Assembly: GCA_020073545.1 (NCBI GenBank)
Contig: JAIQEZ010000008.1
Coordinates: 1-64,000 of the forward strand
DNA length: 64,000 nt
Reading direction: 5' to 3'
Origin: Terriglobia bacterium
Lineage (GTDB): Bacteria > Acidobacteriota > Terriglobia > UBA7540
This document shows positions 34,866 through 44,481 of this stretch, in pieces. Below the pieces are notes generated by a model. The model worked only from the letters and a program-made list of their open reading frames with translations, was not told the DNA's origin and ran no database searches. Within the stretch, counting starts at the first letter, position 1, and each line of letters begins with the position of its first letter. Position numbers and translations under genes: made by a program.

Positions 34866-34894
34866 TAGGGGCGGGGTTTGCCCCGCCCAAATCG
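34866..34894. repeat. TAGGGGCGGGG-AAATCG repeat, copy 2
   Basis: TAGGGGCGGGG, TTTG loop, CCCCGCCC then AAATCG, like 31831-31859. Related hairpins follow to about 35043 (GGGCAGGGC...GCCC, CGGGCGCGG...CCGCCC type words), filling the space between the phosphatase and permease genes. Confidence 0.5.
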
Positions 34895-35050
34895 CCGACT
34901 GTTAGGGCAGGGCTTCCTGTGCCCAACGTTGAAATAACAATCGGGCGCGGTCGGGACAGGGCTTGCCTCGCCCGACTTGCGGGCGGTCGTTGGCCCTCCC
35001 GATCAGAAAACCCGGGCGCCGCAAGACCAGGGGCGCAGCAAGCCGCGCCC

Positions 35051-36550
35051 CTACGTTTTCACTGGGGCGACCGGAGTGGTGGGACCTCCGGCCTGCTCCA
35101 TCTTCTCTGCATTCTGCAACACGCTGTGACGGCGGCTGTAACTGAAATAGATGACGAGGCCAATAGCCATCCACACGAACAAACGAATCCAGGTATCAGC
35201 AGGCAAGCCCAACATCTGCCCGCTACACACGATCATCGCCAGCGGACCGACCACCCAGACCAACGGCGTGCGGAAGGGGCGACGAATTTCCGGGTGTGCC
35301 TTGCGCATCACCATCACGGAAGCGCTAACGATCACGAACGCCAGTAAGGTTCCGATGCTTACCAATTCCCCCACGATTCGCAGTGGCAGCAGGCCACCTG
35401 CCAGGGCCACGCACACCCCCGTCAGGGCCGTGCTTTTGTAGGGCGTGCGGAAGCGCGCGTGGATGTGGCCAAAAGCCTTGGGAAGAAGGCCGTCATGCGC
35501 CATGGAATAGAACACACGCGTCTGGCCCAGCATCATCACCAGGATGACCGCCGTGGTCCCAAGCAGCGCCCCCATCTTGACGATCGGAGAAAGCCACCAG
35601 CTCGCCGGGGTTGAATCAATGGCGAGAGCCAGCGGATCCGGTACATTCAGTTGCCGGAAGGGCATCAAACCCGTCAGGACCAGAACCACGGCAATGTAAA
35701 GAAGCGTGCATATCCCCAAGGAGCCCAGAATGCCAATGGGCATGTCGCGTTCGGGGTTCCGAGCCTCTTGTGCCGCTGTGGAGACGGCATCAAACCCGAT
35801 ATAGGCGAAGAAAATAACCCCAGCTCCGCGCAATACTCCCGTGAAGCCGAACTCACCGAAGGTTCCCTGGTTGGCAGGAAGGAACGGATGCCAGTAAGCT
35901 CGATTCACGTAGAGGGCGCCGACCACGATGAACATCACGACCACGCCGAGCTTTACCACTACAATGAAGCTGTTGAAGTTTGCGGATTCACGGATGCCGA
36001 TGATGAGCAGCATCGTGATGAGAGCAATGATGAAGGCTGCCGGAAGATTGAAGTAGGAGTGAACAGACGTGCCGTCCGCCAGCCTCACCGTTTCCCAGGG
36101 ACTCTTGCTCAGCTCTGCGGGAAAAGGAATGTGCAGGGTCTTTTGCAGGAAGGACACCAAGTAACCCGACCAACCGATGGAAACGGTGGTGGCGCCGACC
36201 GCATACTCGAGAATCAAATCCCAGCCGATAATCCAAGCGAGGAATTCCCCGATGGTGGCGTAGGAATAGGTGTAAGCGCTCCCGGCTACGGGGATCATGG
36301 ATGCGAATTCGGCGTAGCAGAGCCCGGCGAAGGCGCATCCTACGCCCGAAAGGATGACGGAAAGCACCAGAGCCGGCCCGGTGTGTTGCGCCGCCATGCC
36401 ACTCAGGACAAAGATGCCGGCCCCGACGATCGCGCCGATGCCGAGGGATGCCAGCGCCAACGGGCCAAGGGTGCGCCGCAAGCCGTGCTCAGATTCCGCC
36501 GCCTCTTCGCGCAAGAGCTCGAGGCTCTTTTTCGTCCACAAACCAGGCAT
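35051..36550 (-). CDS. Amino acid permease, APC superfamily (cationic amino acid transporter type)
   Basis: A 499-residue integral membrane protein with about 12 or more helices. The N-terminal helix 1 motif GIGAIVGAGIFVLSGMAAQHTGPA is the broken helix that binds the substrate backbone in APC transporters. The closely following AGLCYAEFASMIPVAGSAYTYSY is typical of the CAT/YfnA-like branch. The start is chosen at MPGLWTKKS, with GAAGGAGG 5 bases upstream. The open frame further upstream lacks signals. It lies 70 bases downstream of a second APC permease on the same strand. Confidence 0.88.
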   Translation of the reverse strand: MPGLWTKKSLELLREEAAESEHGLRRTLGPLALASLGIGAIVGAGIFVLSGMAAQHTGPALVLSVILSGVGCAFAGLCYAEFASMIPVAGSAYTYSYATIGEFLAWIIGWDLILEYAVGATTVSIGWSGYLVSFLQKTLHIPFPAELSKSPWETVRLADGTSVHSYFNLPAAFIIALITMLLIIGIRESANFNSFIVVVKLGVVVMFIVVGALYVNRAYWHPFLPANQGTFGEFGFTGVLRGAGVIFFAYIGFDAVSTAAQEARNPERDMPIGILGSLGICTLLYIAVVLVLTGLMPFRQLNVPDPLALAIDSTPASWWLSPIVKMGALLGTTAVILVMMLGQTRVFYSMAHDGLLPKAFGHIHARFRTPYKSTALTGVCVALAGGLLPLRIVGELVSIGTLLAFVIVSASVMVMRKAHPEIRRPFRTPLVWVVGPLAMIVCSGQMLGLPADTWIRLFVWMAIGLVIYFSYSRRHSVLQNAEKMEQAGGPTTPVAPVKT

Positions 36551-36620
36551 GTCGCCTCCTTCAGTTCCCCGCGGAAAGATTCTCCCCATCTGCGCGCGCG
36601 CCACACACGGTGTCAACTCA

Positions 36621-38123
36621 CTACTCAGGCAAACTCCCACCCGCTGCCGAAACTGCTTCCCGGCTGGGCCCGCGCCGACGCCAGAGATAATAGACCGGAA
36701 TGCCAATTGCAACGATACTCAACCCGGCGATACTGCGCAGAGCTTTGTGCGTCAGCAAAGCCCATTCAACAAACGACGCAAAAGCGATGTAAAGCAGCGG
36801 GAGGACCGGATAACCCCAGGCCCGATAGGGACGCGGCGCCTCCGGGCGTATGCGCCGCAGCCGAAAGATGCCCGCAATCGTCAGAATATAGAACAGAACG
36901 ACAGCAAAAATCACATAGTCGAGCAATTCGCTATAGGTCCCGGTGAGCGTCAAAAGCGCGCCCCAAACCGCCTGCACCAGCAGCGACACCGCCGGCGTAT
37001 GGTACTTGGGGTTCACGTTCCCCACCGAGGAAAAGAAAAGGCCGTCCTTGGCCATCGCGTAATAGACACGCGCGCCGGCCAAAACCATGCCGTTCATGCA
37101 GCCAAACGTGGAAATCAAGATAGCGGCAGCCATGAGTCCCACTCCCCTTCCGCCCAGCATGGCCTGCGTGGCCGCGGTGGCGACGCGGTCCTCCGCCGCA
37201 TACTGAATACCCCGCCCCAGCAGCCCGCCCTGGGGCGACCCGAAGAAGGGCAAGGCACGGTAATAGGCCCAATTGCACGCAAAGTAGATCGTGCAGACTA
37301 CGGTCGTTCCCAGGAAGAGCGCCAGGGGCAGATGACGTTTGGGATTGATTACTTCTCCACCCGTAAAGGTGACATTGTTCCAGGCATCGGAGGAAAACAG
37401 CGGGCCGACGAGCGCCACAGAAACCACCGTCAGGGTCACCACATCCCAATGGGCGCCCTGCCAGAACCCCTGCTGCGATGGCACAGGAACCGAGTGTCCA
37501 AGCGCCCACCACACGCCCAGCGTCACCAATCCCAGCAGCGCTCCGACCTTGAGAATCGTGAAGAGATTCTGAACCCATGCGCCGACGCGCAACCCGAAGA
37601 CATTCAGCACACTCAAGAAAACCAACGCCAGGATTGCCGTCAATTGTTGAGATGAAACCGTGAGGGCAATCCGGTGGCCGAAGACTGCCAGAGTCCCAAG
37701 GTTCAGCAGAATATTGCTGGCAGAAACCCAGGGAGCAAACACTCCCAGGAATTTGCCGAAGGCCACCGCGACAGCGGCAACTGTCCCGGTTTGAATGACC
37801 AGGAAGAGCGTCCAGCCGTAGAGGAATCCGGAAAGCGGACCGAAGGCTTCGCGCAAGTAAACATACTGGCCGCCGGCCTTCGGCATCATGCCCGCCAGCT
37901 CGCCGTAACTCACCGCCGCGATCATCGTCATCAGGCCGCTGATCACCCAACTGAGAAAGAAAAGGCCCGGCGAGCGAACTTGGCGGGCGACGTCGGCAGC
38001 CACGATGAAAATCCCTGAGCCGATCATCGACCCCATCACAATGGTGGTGCAATCAAGCAGGCCGAGGCCCTTTACGAGGTCGGAGGAAGGTGGGTTGGAG
38101 GTTGTTGTCGAAGATTTCGCCAT
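36621..38123 (-). CDS. Amino acid permease, APC superfamily (LAT-like branch)
   Basis: A 500-residue transporter with about 12 helices. GSMIGSGIFIVAADVARQV is the APC helix-1 substrate site, and SYGELAGMMPKAGGQYVYLREAFG is characteristic of the LAT/SteT-like branch of amino acid exchangers. Substrate unknown. It differs clearly from the neighbouring permease at 35051-36550, so the pair is not a recent tandem duplication. Confidence 0.88.
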   Translation of the reverse strand: MAKSSTTTSNPPSSDLVKGLGLLDCTTIVMGSMIGSGIFIVAADVARQVRSPGLFFLSWVISGLMTMIAAVSYGELAGMMPKAGGQYVYLREAFGPLSGFLYGWTLFLVIQTGTVAAVAVAFGKFLGVFAPWVSASNILLNLGTLAVFGHRIALTVSSQQLTAILALVFLSVLNVFGLRVGAWVQNLFTILKVGALLGLVTLGVWWALGHSVPVPSQQGFWQGAHWDVVTLTVVSVALVGPLFSSDAWNNVTFTGGEVINPKRHLPLALFLGTTVVCTIYFACNWAYYRALPFFGSPQGGLLGRGIQYAAEDRVATAATQAMLGGRGVGLMAAAILISTFGCMNGMVLAGARVYYAMAKDGLFFSSVGNVNPKYHTPAVSLLVQAVWGALLTLTGTYSELLDYVIFAVVLFYILTIAGIFRLRRIRPEAPRPYRAWGYPVLPLLYIAFASFVEWALLTHKALRSIAGLSIVAIGIPVYYLWRRRGPSREAVSAAGGSLPE

Positions 38124-38149
38124 AGGTTAGTGAGTCTGAGAGTCCGGGG

Positions 38150-38776
38150 TCAAACAACCAGGGCGTTCAGAAATTCTTCTGCGCGCTTGCCGAGATCCGG
38201 TGCGTTCAGCAGCCCGCGAATCACTGCCACGGAATCCGCACCGGCCTCCGTCACCGCTCGCGCGTTCTGGACGGTGATGCCGCCGATCGCCACCAGCCGC
38301 TTGCGGGTGGCCTGGCGGGCTGCGCGCAAACCGTCGAGGCCCACAACCGCGTCAGGATTCTCCTTGCTGGCCGTGGGGAATACAGGGCCGAAAGCAATGT
38401 AATCCGCCGAAGAGTGGTCCGCTTCCCTCACCTGCTCCAAGACGTGGGTGGAATAGCCGACCCATTTGCCGCGGCCCAGAATGCTGCGCGCGCATTCCAC
38501 GGGCAGATCTTCCTGGCCCACGTGCACGCCATCGGCATCGACGGCGCACACGATGTCGGCACGGTCGTTGACAATGAAGATGCCCTTGGACTGGCGCACA
38601 TACGCCGCCACCCGCTGCGCACTCGCACAGAGCTCGCCGGAAGACGCGCGTTTGTCCCGGAGTTGAATAAGCCGGACGCCCGCCGCAAGCAGGATCGCCG
38701 CCACGTCCACGGGGGAACGGCCAATCGCCTGAGCAGGGTCAATTATGGCATAGAGGCGTGGGATTACAGGCTGCAT
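38150..38776 (-). CDS. thiE: Thiamine-phosphate synthase
   Basis: Joins the thiazole and pyrimidine phosphates to form thiamine phosphate. The 208-residue TIM barrel has RLIQLRDK near the pyrimidine site, FIVNDRADIVCAVDADGVHVGQEDLP, and YIAFGPVFPTASKENP, followed by VAIGGIT. The gene is 26 bases from the permease downstream and 20 bases from accC upstream, suggesting co-transcription. No other thi gene and no TPP riboswitch was seen. Confidence 0.92.
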   Translation of the reverse strand: MQPVIPRLYAIIDPAQAIGRSPVDVAAILLAAGVRLIQLRDKRASSGELCASAQRVAAYVRQSKGIFIVNDRADIVCAVDADGVHVGQEDLPVECARSILGRGKWVGYSTHVLEQVREADHSSADYIAFGPVFPTASKENPDAVVGLDGLRAARQATRKRLVAIGGITVQNARAVTEAGADSVAVIRGLLNAPDLGKRAEEFLNALVV

Positions 38777-38796
38777 GACTCCGTAAGCGCCCCGTC

Positions 38797-40149
38797 TCAG
38801 GAGGAGTTCTCGCCATCGCGGGCGAAGCGACGCAAGAAGTGCGTGTCGAAGTTCCCGGCCTGGAAATCAGGGTCGGCCATGATTTTTCGCTGAACCGGAA
38901 CGGAAGTGGAGATGCCCTCGATGATGAACATTTCGAGAGCTCTCGACATGCGACTGATGGCCTCCTTGCGGTCCTGGCCGTGCACGATGAGCTTGGCGAT
39001 GAGCGAATCATAGTAAGGCGGGATCACCGATTCCGCATAAGCGGCCGTGTCAACCCGCACGCCCGTGCCGCCGGGCTCGTGGAAGACCGTCACCTTTCCG
39101 GCCGAAGGGGCAAACGTCTGCGGGTTTTCCGCGCAGATGCGGCACTCGATGGAGTGTCCGCGCAGCCCAAGGGTCTCACCCTCGAAGGGGACGTGGCCAC
39201 CCGCGGCGATCAGGATCTGTTGCTTCACCAGATCCAGCCCGGTCACCATCTCCGTTACCGGATGCTCCACCTGAATGCGCGTGTTCATCTCCAAGAAACA
39301 GAGGTTGCGGTTCTCGTCCATCAGCAGTTCGACGGTGCCGGCGCTGGTGTAGCCGACCTCCTGCAGGGCCTGCACGATCTGATGACCGACGCGTAGCCGG
39401 GTTTCCCTATCGATCTGAGTGGAAGGTGACTCCTCCACCAGCTTCTGATGCCGGCGCTGGATCGTGCATTCGCGCTCGCCCAAGTGGACGACCCTCCCGT
39501 GCTGGTCGCCGAGAATCTGGAATTCAATGTGCCGGGGTGACGTAACGTACTTCTCCAGATAGACATCCGGAGTTCCGAAAGACGACGCCGCCTCATTCCG
39601 CGCAGTCTGCAGAAGATGGGGCAATTCCTCCGCCGATTGCACAATCCGCATCCCGCGGCCGCCACCGCCCGCCGCCGCTTTCACCATCACCGGGTAGCCG
39701 ATGCGCTCGGCCTCCTGGAGAGCTACTTCCTCGGACGGGATCACTTCCGAACCCGGCAGCACCGGAAGCCCTAACTCCGCCATTCGCGCGCGCGCGCGAT
39801 TCTTGTCGCCCATCAGACTGATGACATCCGGCTTGGGGCCGATGAAGGTGAGATTCGAAGCTTCGCAAACGTCCGCAAAGTAGGAACTCTCCGCCAGGAA
39901 GCCATAACCGGGATGAATGGCTTCGGCGCCGGTAATCTCTGCCGCGGAGATTATGCTGGCCACATTCAGGTAACTCTCCGAGCTGCGTGGCGGGCCGATA
40001 CAGACGGCCTCGTCGGCGAACCGCACGTGCAGCGAATAGCGATCGGCTTCCGAATAAACTGCGACGGTCCGAATCCCCAACTCCTTGCAGGCGCAGATCA
40101 CCCGCAGCGCAATTTCCCCGCGGTTGGCAATCAGGATTTTCTTGAACAT
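38797..40149 (-). CDS. accC: Acetyl-CoA carboxylase, biotin carboxylase subunit
   Basis: ATP-dependent carboxylation of biotin on AccB, first half of malonyl-CoA synthesis. The 450-residue ATP-grasp enzyme begins [16 protein letters not shown] and contains [12 protein letters not shown] (glycine-rich loop) and [22 protein letters not shown]. It is complete and of normal length. It follows accB by 79 bases in the usual accB-accC order. Confidence 0.96.
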   Translation of the reverse strand: MFKKILIANRGEIALRVICACKELGIRTVAVYSEADRYSLHVRFADEAVCIGPPRSSESYLNVASIISAAEITGAEAIHPGYGFLAESSYFADVCEASNLTFIGPKPDVISLMGDKNRARARMAELGLPVLPGSEVIPSEEVALQEAERIGYPVMVKAAAGGGGRGMRIVQSAEELPHLLQTARNEAASSFGTPDVYLEKYVTSPRHIEFQILGDQHGRVVHLGERECTIQRRHQKLVEESPSTQIDRETRLRVGHQIVQALQEVGYTSAGTVELLMDENRNLCFLEMNTRIQVEHPVTEMVTGLDLVKQQILIAAGGHVPFEGETLGLRGHSIECRICAENPQTFAPSAGKVTVFHEPGGTGVRVDTAAYAESVIPPYYDSLIAKLIVHGQDRKEAISRMSRALEMFIIEGISTSVPVQRKIMADPDFQAGNFDTHFLRRFARDGENSS

Positions 40150-40228
40150 CGGCGCTGCAGTTTCAGTCCGTCAGCGCTCTCCCTCGAGCTCTTGCACCCG
40201 AGGCTGACGGCTGGCCCGACAATCTCTG

Positions 40229-40786
40229 CTACTTCTTATGCGAGGGTTCGATGGCGAACAAGGATTGGCCGTACTCCACCGGCTGGCCATTTTCGACGTA
40301 GGTGCGAACAATCTCCCCTGCCACCTCGGCTTCCAACTCGTTCATCAACTTCATGGCTTCAATGATGCACAGCACCTGTCCGACCTGCACCGTATCCCCC
40401 ACCTTGACGAAGGGAGGAGCGCTGGGAGCAGGCGCCGCGTAGAAGGTCCCCACGATGGGGGATTTCATGATGTGAAGACCCTCGGTCGATTCTACCGCCG
40501 GTTCGGGTGTGCCCGTAGCAGGCGTGGGAGCAGGAACCGCCACCCCCGGTGGTGCAAGGGACGGGGTGACCATCACGGGGGCGGTGGCAGGAGCATATCC
40601 GTTCGCGCTGGTGGGATCCGCGACGTGCACGTCTCCGCGCCTAATACGGATCTTGACGCCCTGCTGCTCCATTTCGAATTCGGTGATTTCCCTTCCCGCC
40701 AGAAGGTCGAGCAACTGCTGGATGTCTTCCAGGCTCCAGACCCGGCCGGGGCCCGGAGCGTTGCGCGTGGAATTCTTGCCGGGCAT
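40229..40786 (-). CDS. accB: Acetyl-CoA carboxylase, biotin carboxyl carrier protein
   Basis: Carries biotin between the AccC and AccAD active sites. The 185-residue protein has an N-terminal helix region (VWSLEDIQQLLDLLAGREI), a Pro/Ala-rich flexible linker (about 65-100) and a C-terminal biotinyl domain with the lysine in IIEAMKLMNEL. SPIVGTFY marks the start of that domain. It is 18 bases downstream of a peptidase gene, an arrangement (peptidase, accB, accC) common in bacteria. Confidence 0.95.
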   Translation of the reverse strand: MPGKNSTRNAPGPGRVWSLEDIQQLLDLLAGREITEFEMEQQGVKIRIRRGDVHVADPTSANGYAPATAPVMVTPSLAPPGVAVPAPTPATGTPEPAVESTEGLHIMKSPIVGTFYAAPAPSAPPFVKVGDTVQVGQVLCIIEAMKLMNELEAEVAGEIVRTYVENGQPVEYGQSLFAIEPSHKK

Positions 40787-40804
40787 TCGTTTGCTCCCTT
40801 GCTG

Positions 40805-41905
40805 CTAACTTATGACCCAGCGCTCTTTCGAGGCTGGCGTGAGGACCTCGGGGTCGTCCGGCCCCACGAGCACGGTATCCTCGACACGGATGCCGCCCCA
40901 TCCTTCCATGTACACGCCCGGTTCGACCGTAACCACGGACCCCGCCCTCAGGCGGGCGGTCTCACCCTTGGCCAAGCGCGGCCTTTCATGAATCTCCAGG
41001 CCCACCCCGTGGCCGGTGCTATGTGTAAAATACCGGGCGAGCCCGCGCTCGGCCAGGATGCGCCGTGCGGTGGAATCGACATCGCCCGCTTTGATACCGT
41101 CCCGAACAGAATGGACAGCTCCGCTCTGGGCTTTTACCACCGCGGCGTAAAGGCTCCGAACGCGGCGACTCGGTTCACCCAAGAATACAGTCCGCGTCAT
41201 GTCAGCGGCATAGCCTCGCAGTATAGCACCGAGGTCGAGGATAACCAACTCACTTTCTTGCAGCGACTTAGACGAAGGGCGCGCGTGCGGGTGGGCTGCT
41301 CGTGGCCCTGAAACCACAATGGTCTCGAAGGCCGCGCCTTCCGCGCCCTTCTTACGCATCCGGTACTCGACCTCAGCCGCAAGATCACGCTCCTTCATTC
41401 CAGGCCTGATACAGGCGAGGAGGTCAGCGAAAACCTCGGCTGTCACTCGCCCGGCGCCGCGCATCACCTCAATTTCGCCCCTATCCTTCACCACCCGGAG
41501 TTCCTCGATCAAGTCTCCGGCAGGCCTCAGTCGAACCCTGCGGCCGACCTCCGTGCGAAGCTGCTCGAATTGCGCGCAGGTGAAATTCGAGGCCTCGTAC
41601 GCAAGCCCTCGCGCCGCATTCTTTCCCAACCAACCTGCCGTCCCTTTAAGAATTCCCTTCTTTTCTTCGATCACGTCAACGCCGAAGGCCTGCTCACGAG
41701 CCTGGAGTGTATAACGGGGGTCAACCCACAGGATTCCCTGGCGGGGTCCAAAAAGAGCCATGCCTGCGCTGCCGGTGAAACCTGTCAGGTAGCGAACATT
41801 CACGAGGTTCGTGACCAGAAGGAAGGGAATCCGGCGCGCTTCCATCAGAGCGCGGAGCCGCTCCTGGCGGGCACGGAATCCGGATGAAGGGTGTTCTGCG
41901 GGCAT
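40805..41905 (-). CDS. Xaa-Pro peptidase-like M24 metallopeptidase
   Basis: A 366-residue pita-bread-fold peptidase that should remove N-terminal residues preceding proline. Metal ligands are in LDLGAILRGYAADMTRT (two Asp), HSTGHGVGLEIHE (His), TVEPGVYMEG and GGIRVEDTVLV (two Glu). The N-terminal domain is creatinase-like. The start codon is uncertain: ATG 41905 fits the protein, but a TTG at 41917 is possible, and neither has a clear ribosome binding site. The pilus-operon terminator lies immediately upstream. Confidence 0.88.
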   Translation of the reverse strand: MPAEHPSSGFRARQERLRALMEARRIPFLLVTNLVNVRYLTGFTGSAGMALFGPRQGILWVDPRYTLQAREQAFGVDVIEEKKGILKGTAGWLGKNAARGLAYEASNFTCAQFEQLRTEVGRRVRLRPAGDLIEELRVVKDRGEIEVMRGAGRVTAEVFADLLACIRPGMKERDLAAEVEYRMRKKGAEGAAFETIVVSGPRAAHPHARPSSKSLQESELVILDLGAILRGYAADMTRTVFLGEPSRRVRSLYAAVVKAQSGAVHSVRDGIKAGDVDSTARRILAERGLARYFTHSTGHGVGLEIHERPRLAKGETARLRAGSVVTVEPGVYMEGWGGIRVEDTVLVGPDDPEVLTPASKERWVIS

Positions 41906-41909
41906 GGGC

Positions 41910-41952
41910 AGAGACAAAAAGAAAGAAGGAGGAGACCAAGGTCTCCTCCTTC
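41910..41952 (-). terminator. Intrinsic terminator of the pilMNOPQ operon
   Basis: A perfect 13-bp stem, GAAGGAGGAGACC-TT-GGTCTCCTCCTTC, on the minus strand, followed by TTTCTTTTTG. It begins 39 bases after the pilQ stop. The T run reaches into the likely start region of the peptidase gene, so the downstream acc operon must be separately transcribed. Confidence 0.92.
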
Positions 41953-41991
41953 TATCAGCAGTCGACGTAGGACAATCGTGCCGTGCAAAAG

Positions 41992-44481
41992 TTAGCTGGC
42001 CAGTACCTTCGGTGATACGAAGAAGAGCAGCTCCTTGTCGGTGTCTTGGACGTTACTCGACTTGAACAAATGGCCGAGGATGGGAATGGTGCCCAGCCAA
42101 GGTACATACGTGGCGGCCTTGCTTCGCGAGGTCACGGTAATGCCTCCGAATACCACTGTACCGCCGTCGGGAACCATCACCTGCGTCGTTGCGGACTGAG
42201 TATCGATGTTGGGGCCGGCATTGGTGATCACCGCACCCACGGCGGCGTTGGTCACCCTAATGATCATGAAGATGTTGCCGTCATCCGTCACCTGCGGGGT
42301 GACGGTAAGCTCCAAGGTGGCATTCACGTACTGAACGGCGATCGTGTTGTTGATATTGGTCTGAATGGGAACCTGCGTGCCCTGCATGACCATTCCCTGC
42401 ACGTTGTTTTGTGTCACGATCGTGGGGCGGGAAATAGTCTTCGCCTCGTCGCGCTCCTCTGAGGCGGCGATGACCGCGTTGATCAGATAGCGGGATGAGG
42501 CGTTTGAAATTGCTATGGCGCCAAACCCGGCCGCGCCGGTCGGCGTGATCGTCTGGGCGGGAGGGGCTGGGAAGGTGACATCGGGTGTGATCTGTGCCCC
42601 GGTGCCCGTCGCGCCGCCAATCAGGGTCGAACCTTGGGGAGTGCGCGCGGCCCCGGAGAGCGCCGAACTCAAGGCGCGAGTGAAGTTGGCGGTAGCCAGC
42701 ACGACCCGCGCTTCGATCGAGACTTGCTTCGCCCTCTTGTCGAGTTTGGCAATGATGCTCTGAATGATGGGGATCTGCGACTGGATATCAGAAATAATCA
42801 GCGTGTTCGCGCGCTCGTCCACCAGAACCGTGCCGCGGCGGCTAAGAGCGCCGCCTCCGGCCCAGGACTTAAGCAAGGTCTGGATGGCCGCAGCTTTGGC
42901 GTAATTGATGGGCTGGAAGACACTCACCAGCGGCGCAGCGTCTTGACGCGCGGCGGCCAGTTTCATCACCGACTCCTGCTCCGCCGTCAGCGTTTCGACT
43001 TTGGCAATCCGCAGGACGTTACCTTCCAGGGTCTTGCCCAGACGGTTGTTCTTCAAAACGATGTCCAGGGCTTGGTCCCAGGGCACCGAATCGAGCACCA
43101 GGGTGACGGTGCCGCTCACGTTCGGATCGACGATGATGTTCAGGCCGCTGATTTCATGAACTAGGCGGAAAAAGTCTTTCAGGTCAACGTCTTTCAAGTT
43201 GAGCGAGATAGGCTCACCCGTGAACTTTTCCTTCTCCTCACCGGTGGGGTTGACGCTGCCGGGAGAAGTTCCCTGCGCAGCCAGCGGTAAAGCTTGCTGT
43301 TTGCCGGTGGTCAGTGTGCGGGCGGCTTGCTCAGCTCGCAGCGCCTCCGGGGTCTCACTAGAAGCAATCGGAAGCGGCGCTGCCGCTACCTGCTTGGAGC
43401 TTTCCGCAGGAGGTAAGGTGCTCTGGACATCCGGCTTCGTGGTGTCCAGGGCCGTCGCCTGCAGAGGAACGGTTGCCACGGGTTTCCGGTCAATCACTGC
43501 GGTCCGAGGCTCCAGAGCGCTGGCCTTGGTGACTGTGACCGGAACCGTCGCAGCAGAAGCCGCCGGCGCAGGCTTTGCTTCTGGCCGCCTCGTTTCCGGT
43601 GCCGGAGCCGTGGTTTTGGCTGTGGAGAGCGCAGGCTTCGTCATGCCGCGCGGGCGCAGCTCAATGCGGACTCCACCCGGTGTGGTGTGGACGTCGAAGG
43701 CCGGATCGCCGTTCAAGTCCGCGACCACGCGAACAACGGGCGAGTCCTTTTCGCGGAACTGCCCGATGCGAACGCCCCGGAGAACCAAGGTGTCAGCAGC
43801 GTAAGATTTCTGGTGAGACGCGGTCTGGGCGCCTTCAATATCCACTACCAAGCGCGCCGGGTTCTTCAGGGTCATCACATGGTAACTCGCCGTCCGGGAA
43901 GTGGAAACATCCACGAAAGTCTCGCCGGACTCACGCTTGTCGAAAGTCACGTTTGAGACCATTACAGACCCGCGGGCAGACGCCGGAGAGGCCGCGTGAG
44001 CAGCCGCTACGGCAGGAGAGGTTGCGGGTGCACCGAGCGGGGAGGCCACAACCGCCGGGCTGGCGGATGCCGTCTTCCCGAAGAGCAACCGCAGGGCTGC
44101 ACTATCCCGTTGGATGACGAACGGCTCGGCTCGCCGGGTGTTCACCTGGACGCGGACGACCGATTGGCCAGAGGCGTCCTGGTACTGCAGGAGCTTGTAG
44201 CCCGACATCAGCGGGCTCGACCAAGACCCGCTGCGGGGAACGCCGTCAATCTTGGCGCCCGCGAGGTCGATGAAGAGCACGTCGGGAGCAGCCTGGACGG
44301 TCTTATAAGCATAAGTGCCGTCCACGCGCAGAACCAGTTCCTCGCACGGGGGACCTGCGGAGACGGTGACCGCCTTCAGAGTCGCCACCTCCGAGGCCGC
44401 CCAGGCGCGACCTGCCGGGGCGCGGGCCATGCCGAGCGTCAACCCTGTCATCGTCAGCAACACAATTGCGTATCGTCTCAT
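41992..44481 (-). CDS. pilQ: Type IV pilus secretin
   Basis: Outer-membrane channel for the type IV pilus. The 829-residue protein starts with a signal peptide (about 1-28) and has N-terminal AMIN-like domains (about 35-135 and 170-265, with FVDVSTSRTASYHVMTLKNPARLVVDIEG). A long Ala/Pro/Thr-rich linker follows, then the STN/N0 domain (LNLKDVDLKDFFRLVHEIS) and secretin domain with VPIQTNINN and the closing GTIPILGHLFKSSNVQDTDKELLFFVSPKVL. Its ATG overlaps the pilP stop by 4 bases. Confidence 0.95.
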   Translation of the reverse strand: MRRYAIVLLTMTGLTLGMARAPAGRAWAASEVATLKAVTVSAGPPCEELVLRVDGTYAYKTVQAAPDVLFIDLAGAKIDGVPRSGSWSSPLMSGYKLLQYQDASGQSVVRVQVNTRRAEPFVIQRDSAALRLLFGKTASASPAVVASPLGAPATSPAVAAAHAASPASARGSVMVSNVTFDKRESGETFVDVSTSRTASYHVMTLKNPARLVVDIEGAQTASHQKSYAADTLVLRGVRIGQFREKDSPVVRVVADLNGDPAFDVHTTPGGVRIELRPRGMTKPALSTAKTTAPAPETRRPEAKPAPAASAATVPVTVTKASALEPRTAVIDRKPVATVPLQATALDTTKPDVQSTLPPAESSKQVAAAPLPIASSETPEALRAEQAARTLTTGKQQALPLAAQGTSPGSVNPTGEEKEKFTGEPISLNLKDVDLKDFFRLVHEISGLNIIVDPNVSGTVTLVLDSVPWDQALDIVLKNNRLGKTLEGNVLRIAKVETLTAEQESVMKLAAARQDAAPLVSVFQPINYAKAAAIQTLLKSWAGGGALSRRGTVLVDERANTLIISDIQSQIPIIQSIIAKLDKRAKQVSIEARVVLATANFTRALSSALSGAARTPQGSTLIGGATGTGAQITPDVTFPAPPAQTITPTGAAGFGAIAISNASSRYLINAVIAASEERDEAKTISRPTIVTQNNVQGMVMQGTQVPIQTNINNTIAVQYVNATLELTVTPQVTDDGNIFMIIRVTNAAVGAVITNAGPNIDTQSATTQVMVPDGGTVVFGGITVTSRSKAATYVPWLGTIPILGHLFKSSNVQDTDKELLFFVSPKVLAS

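Noticed and set aside
41910-41952. Regulatory palindrome for the peptidase-acc operon
   Set aside because: The perfect stem followed by a T run on the pilus-operon strand is explained fully as an intrinsic terminator.
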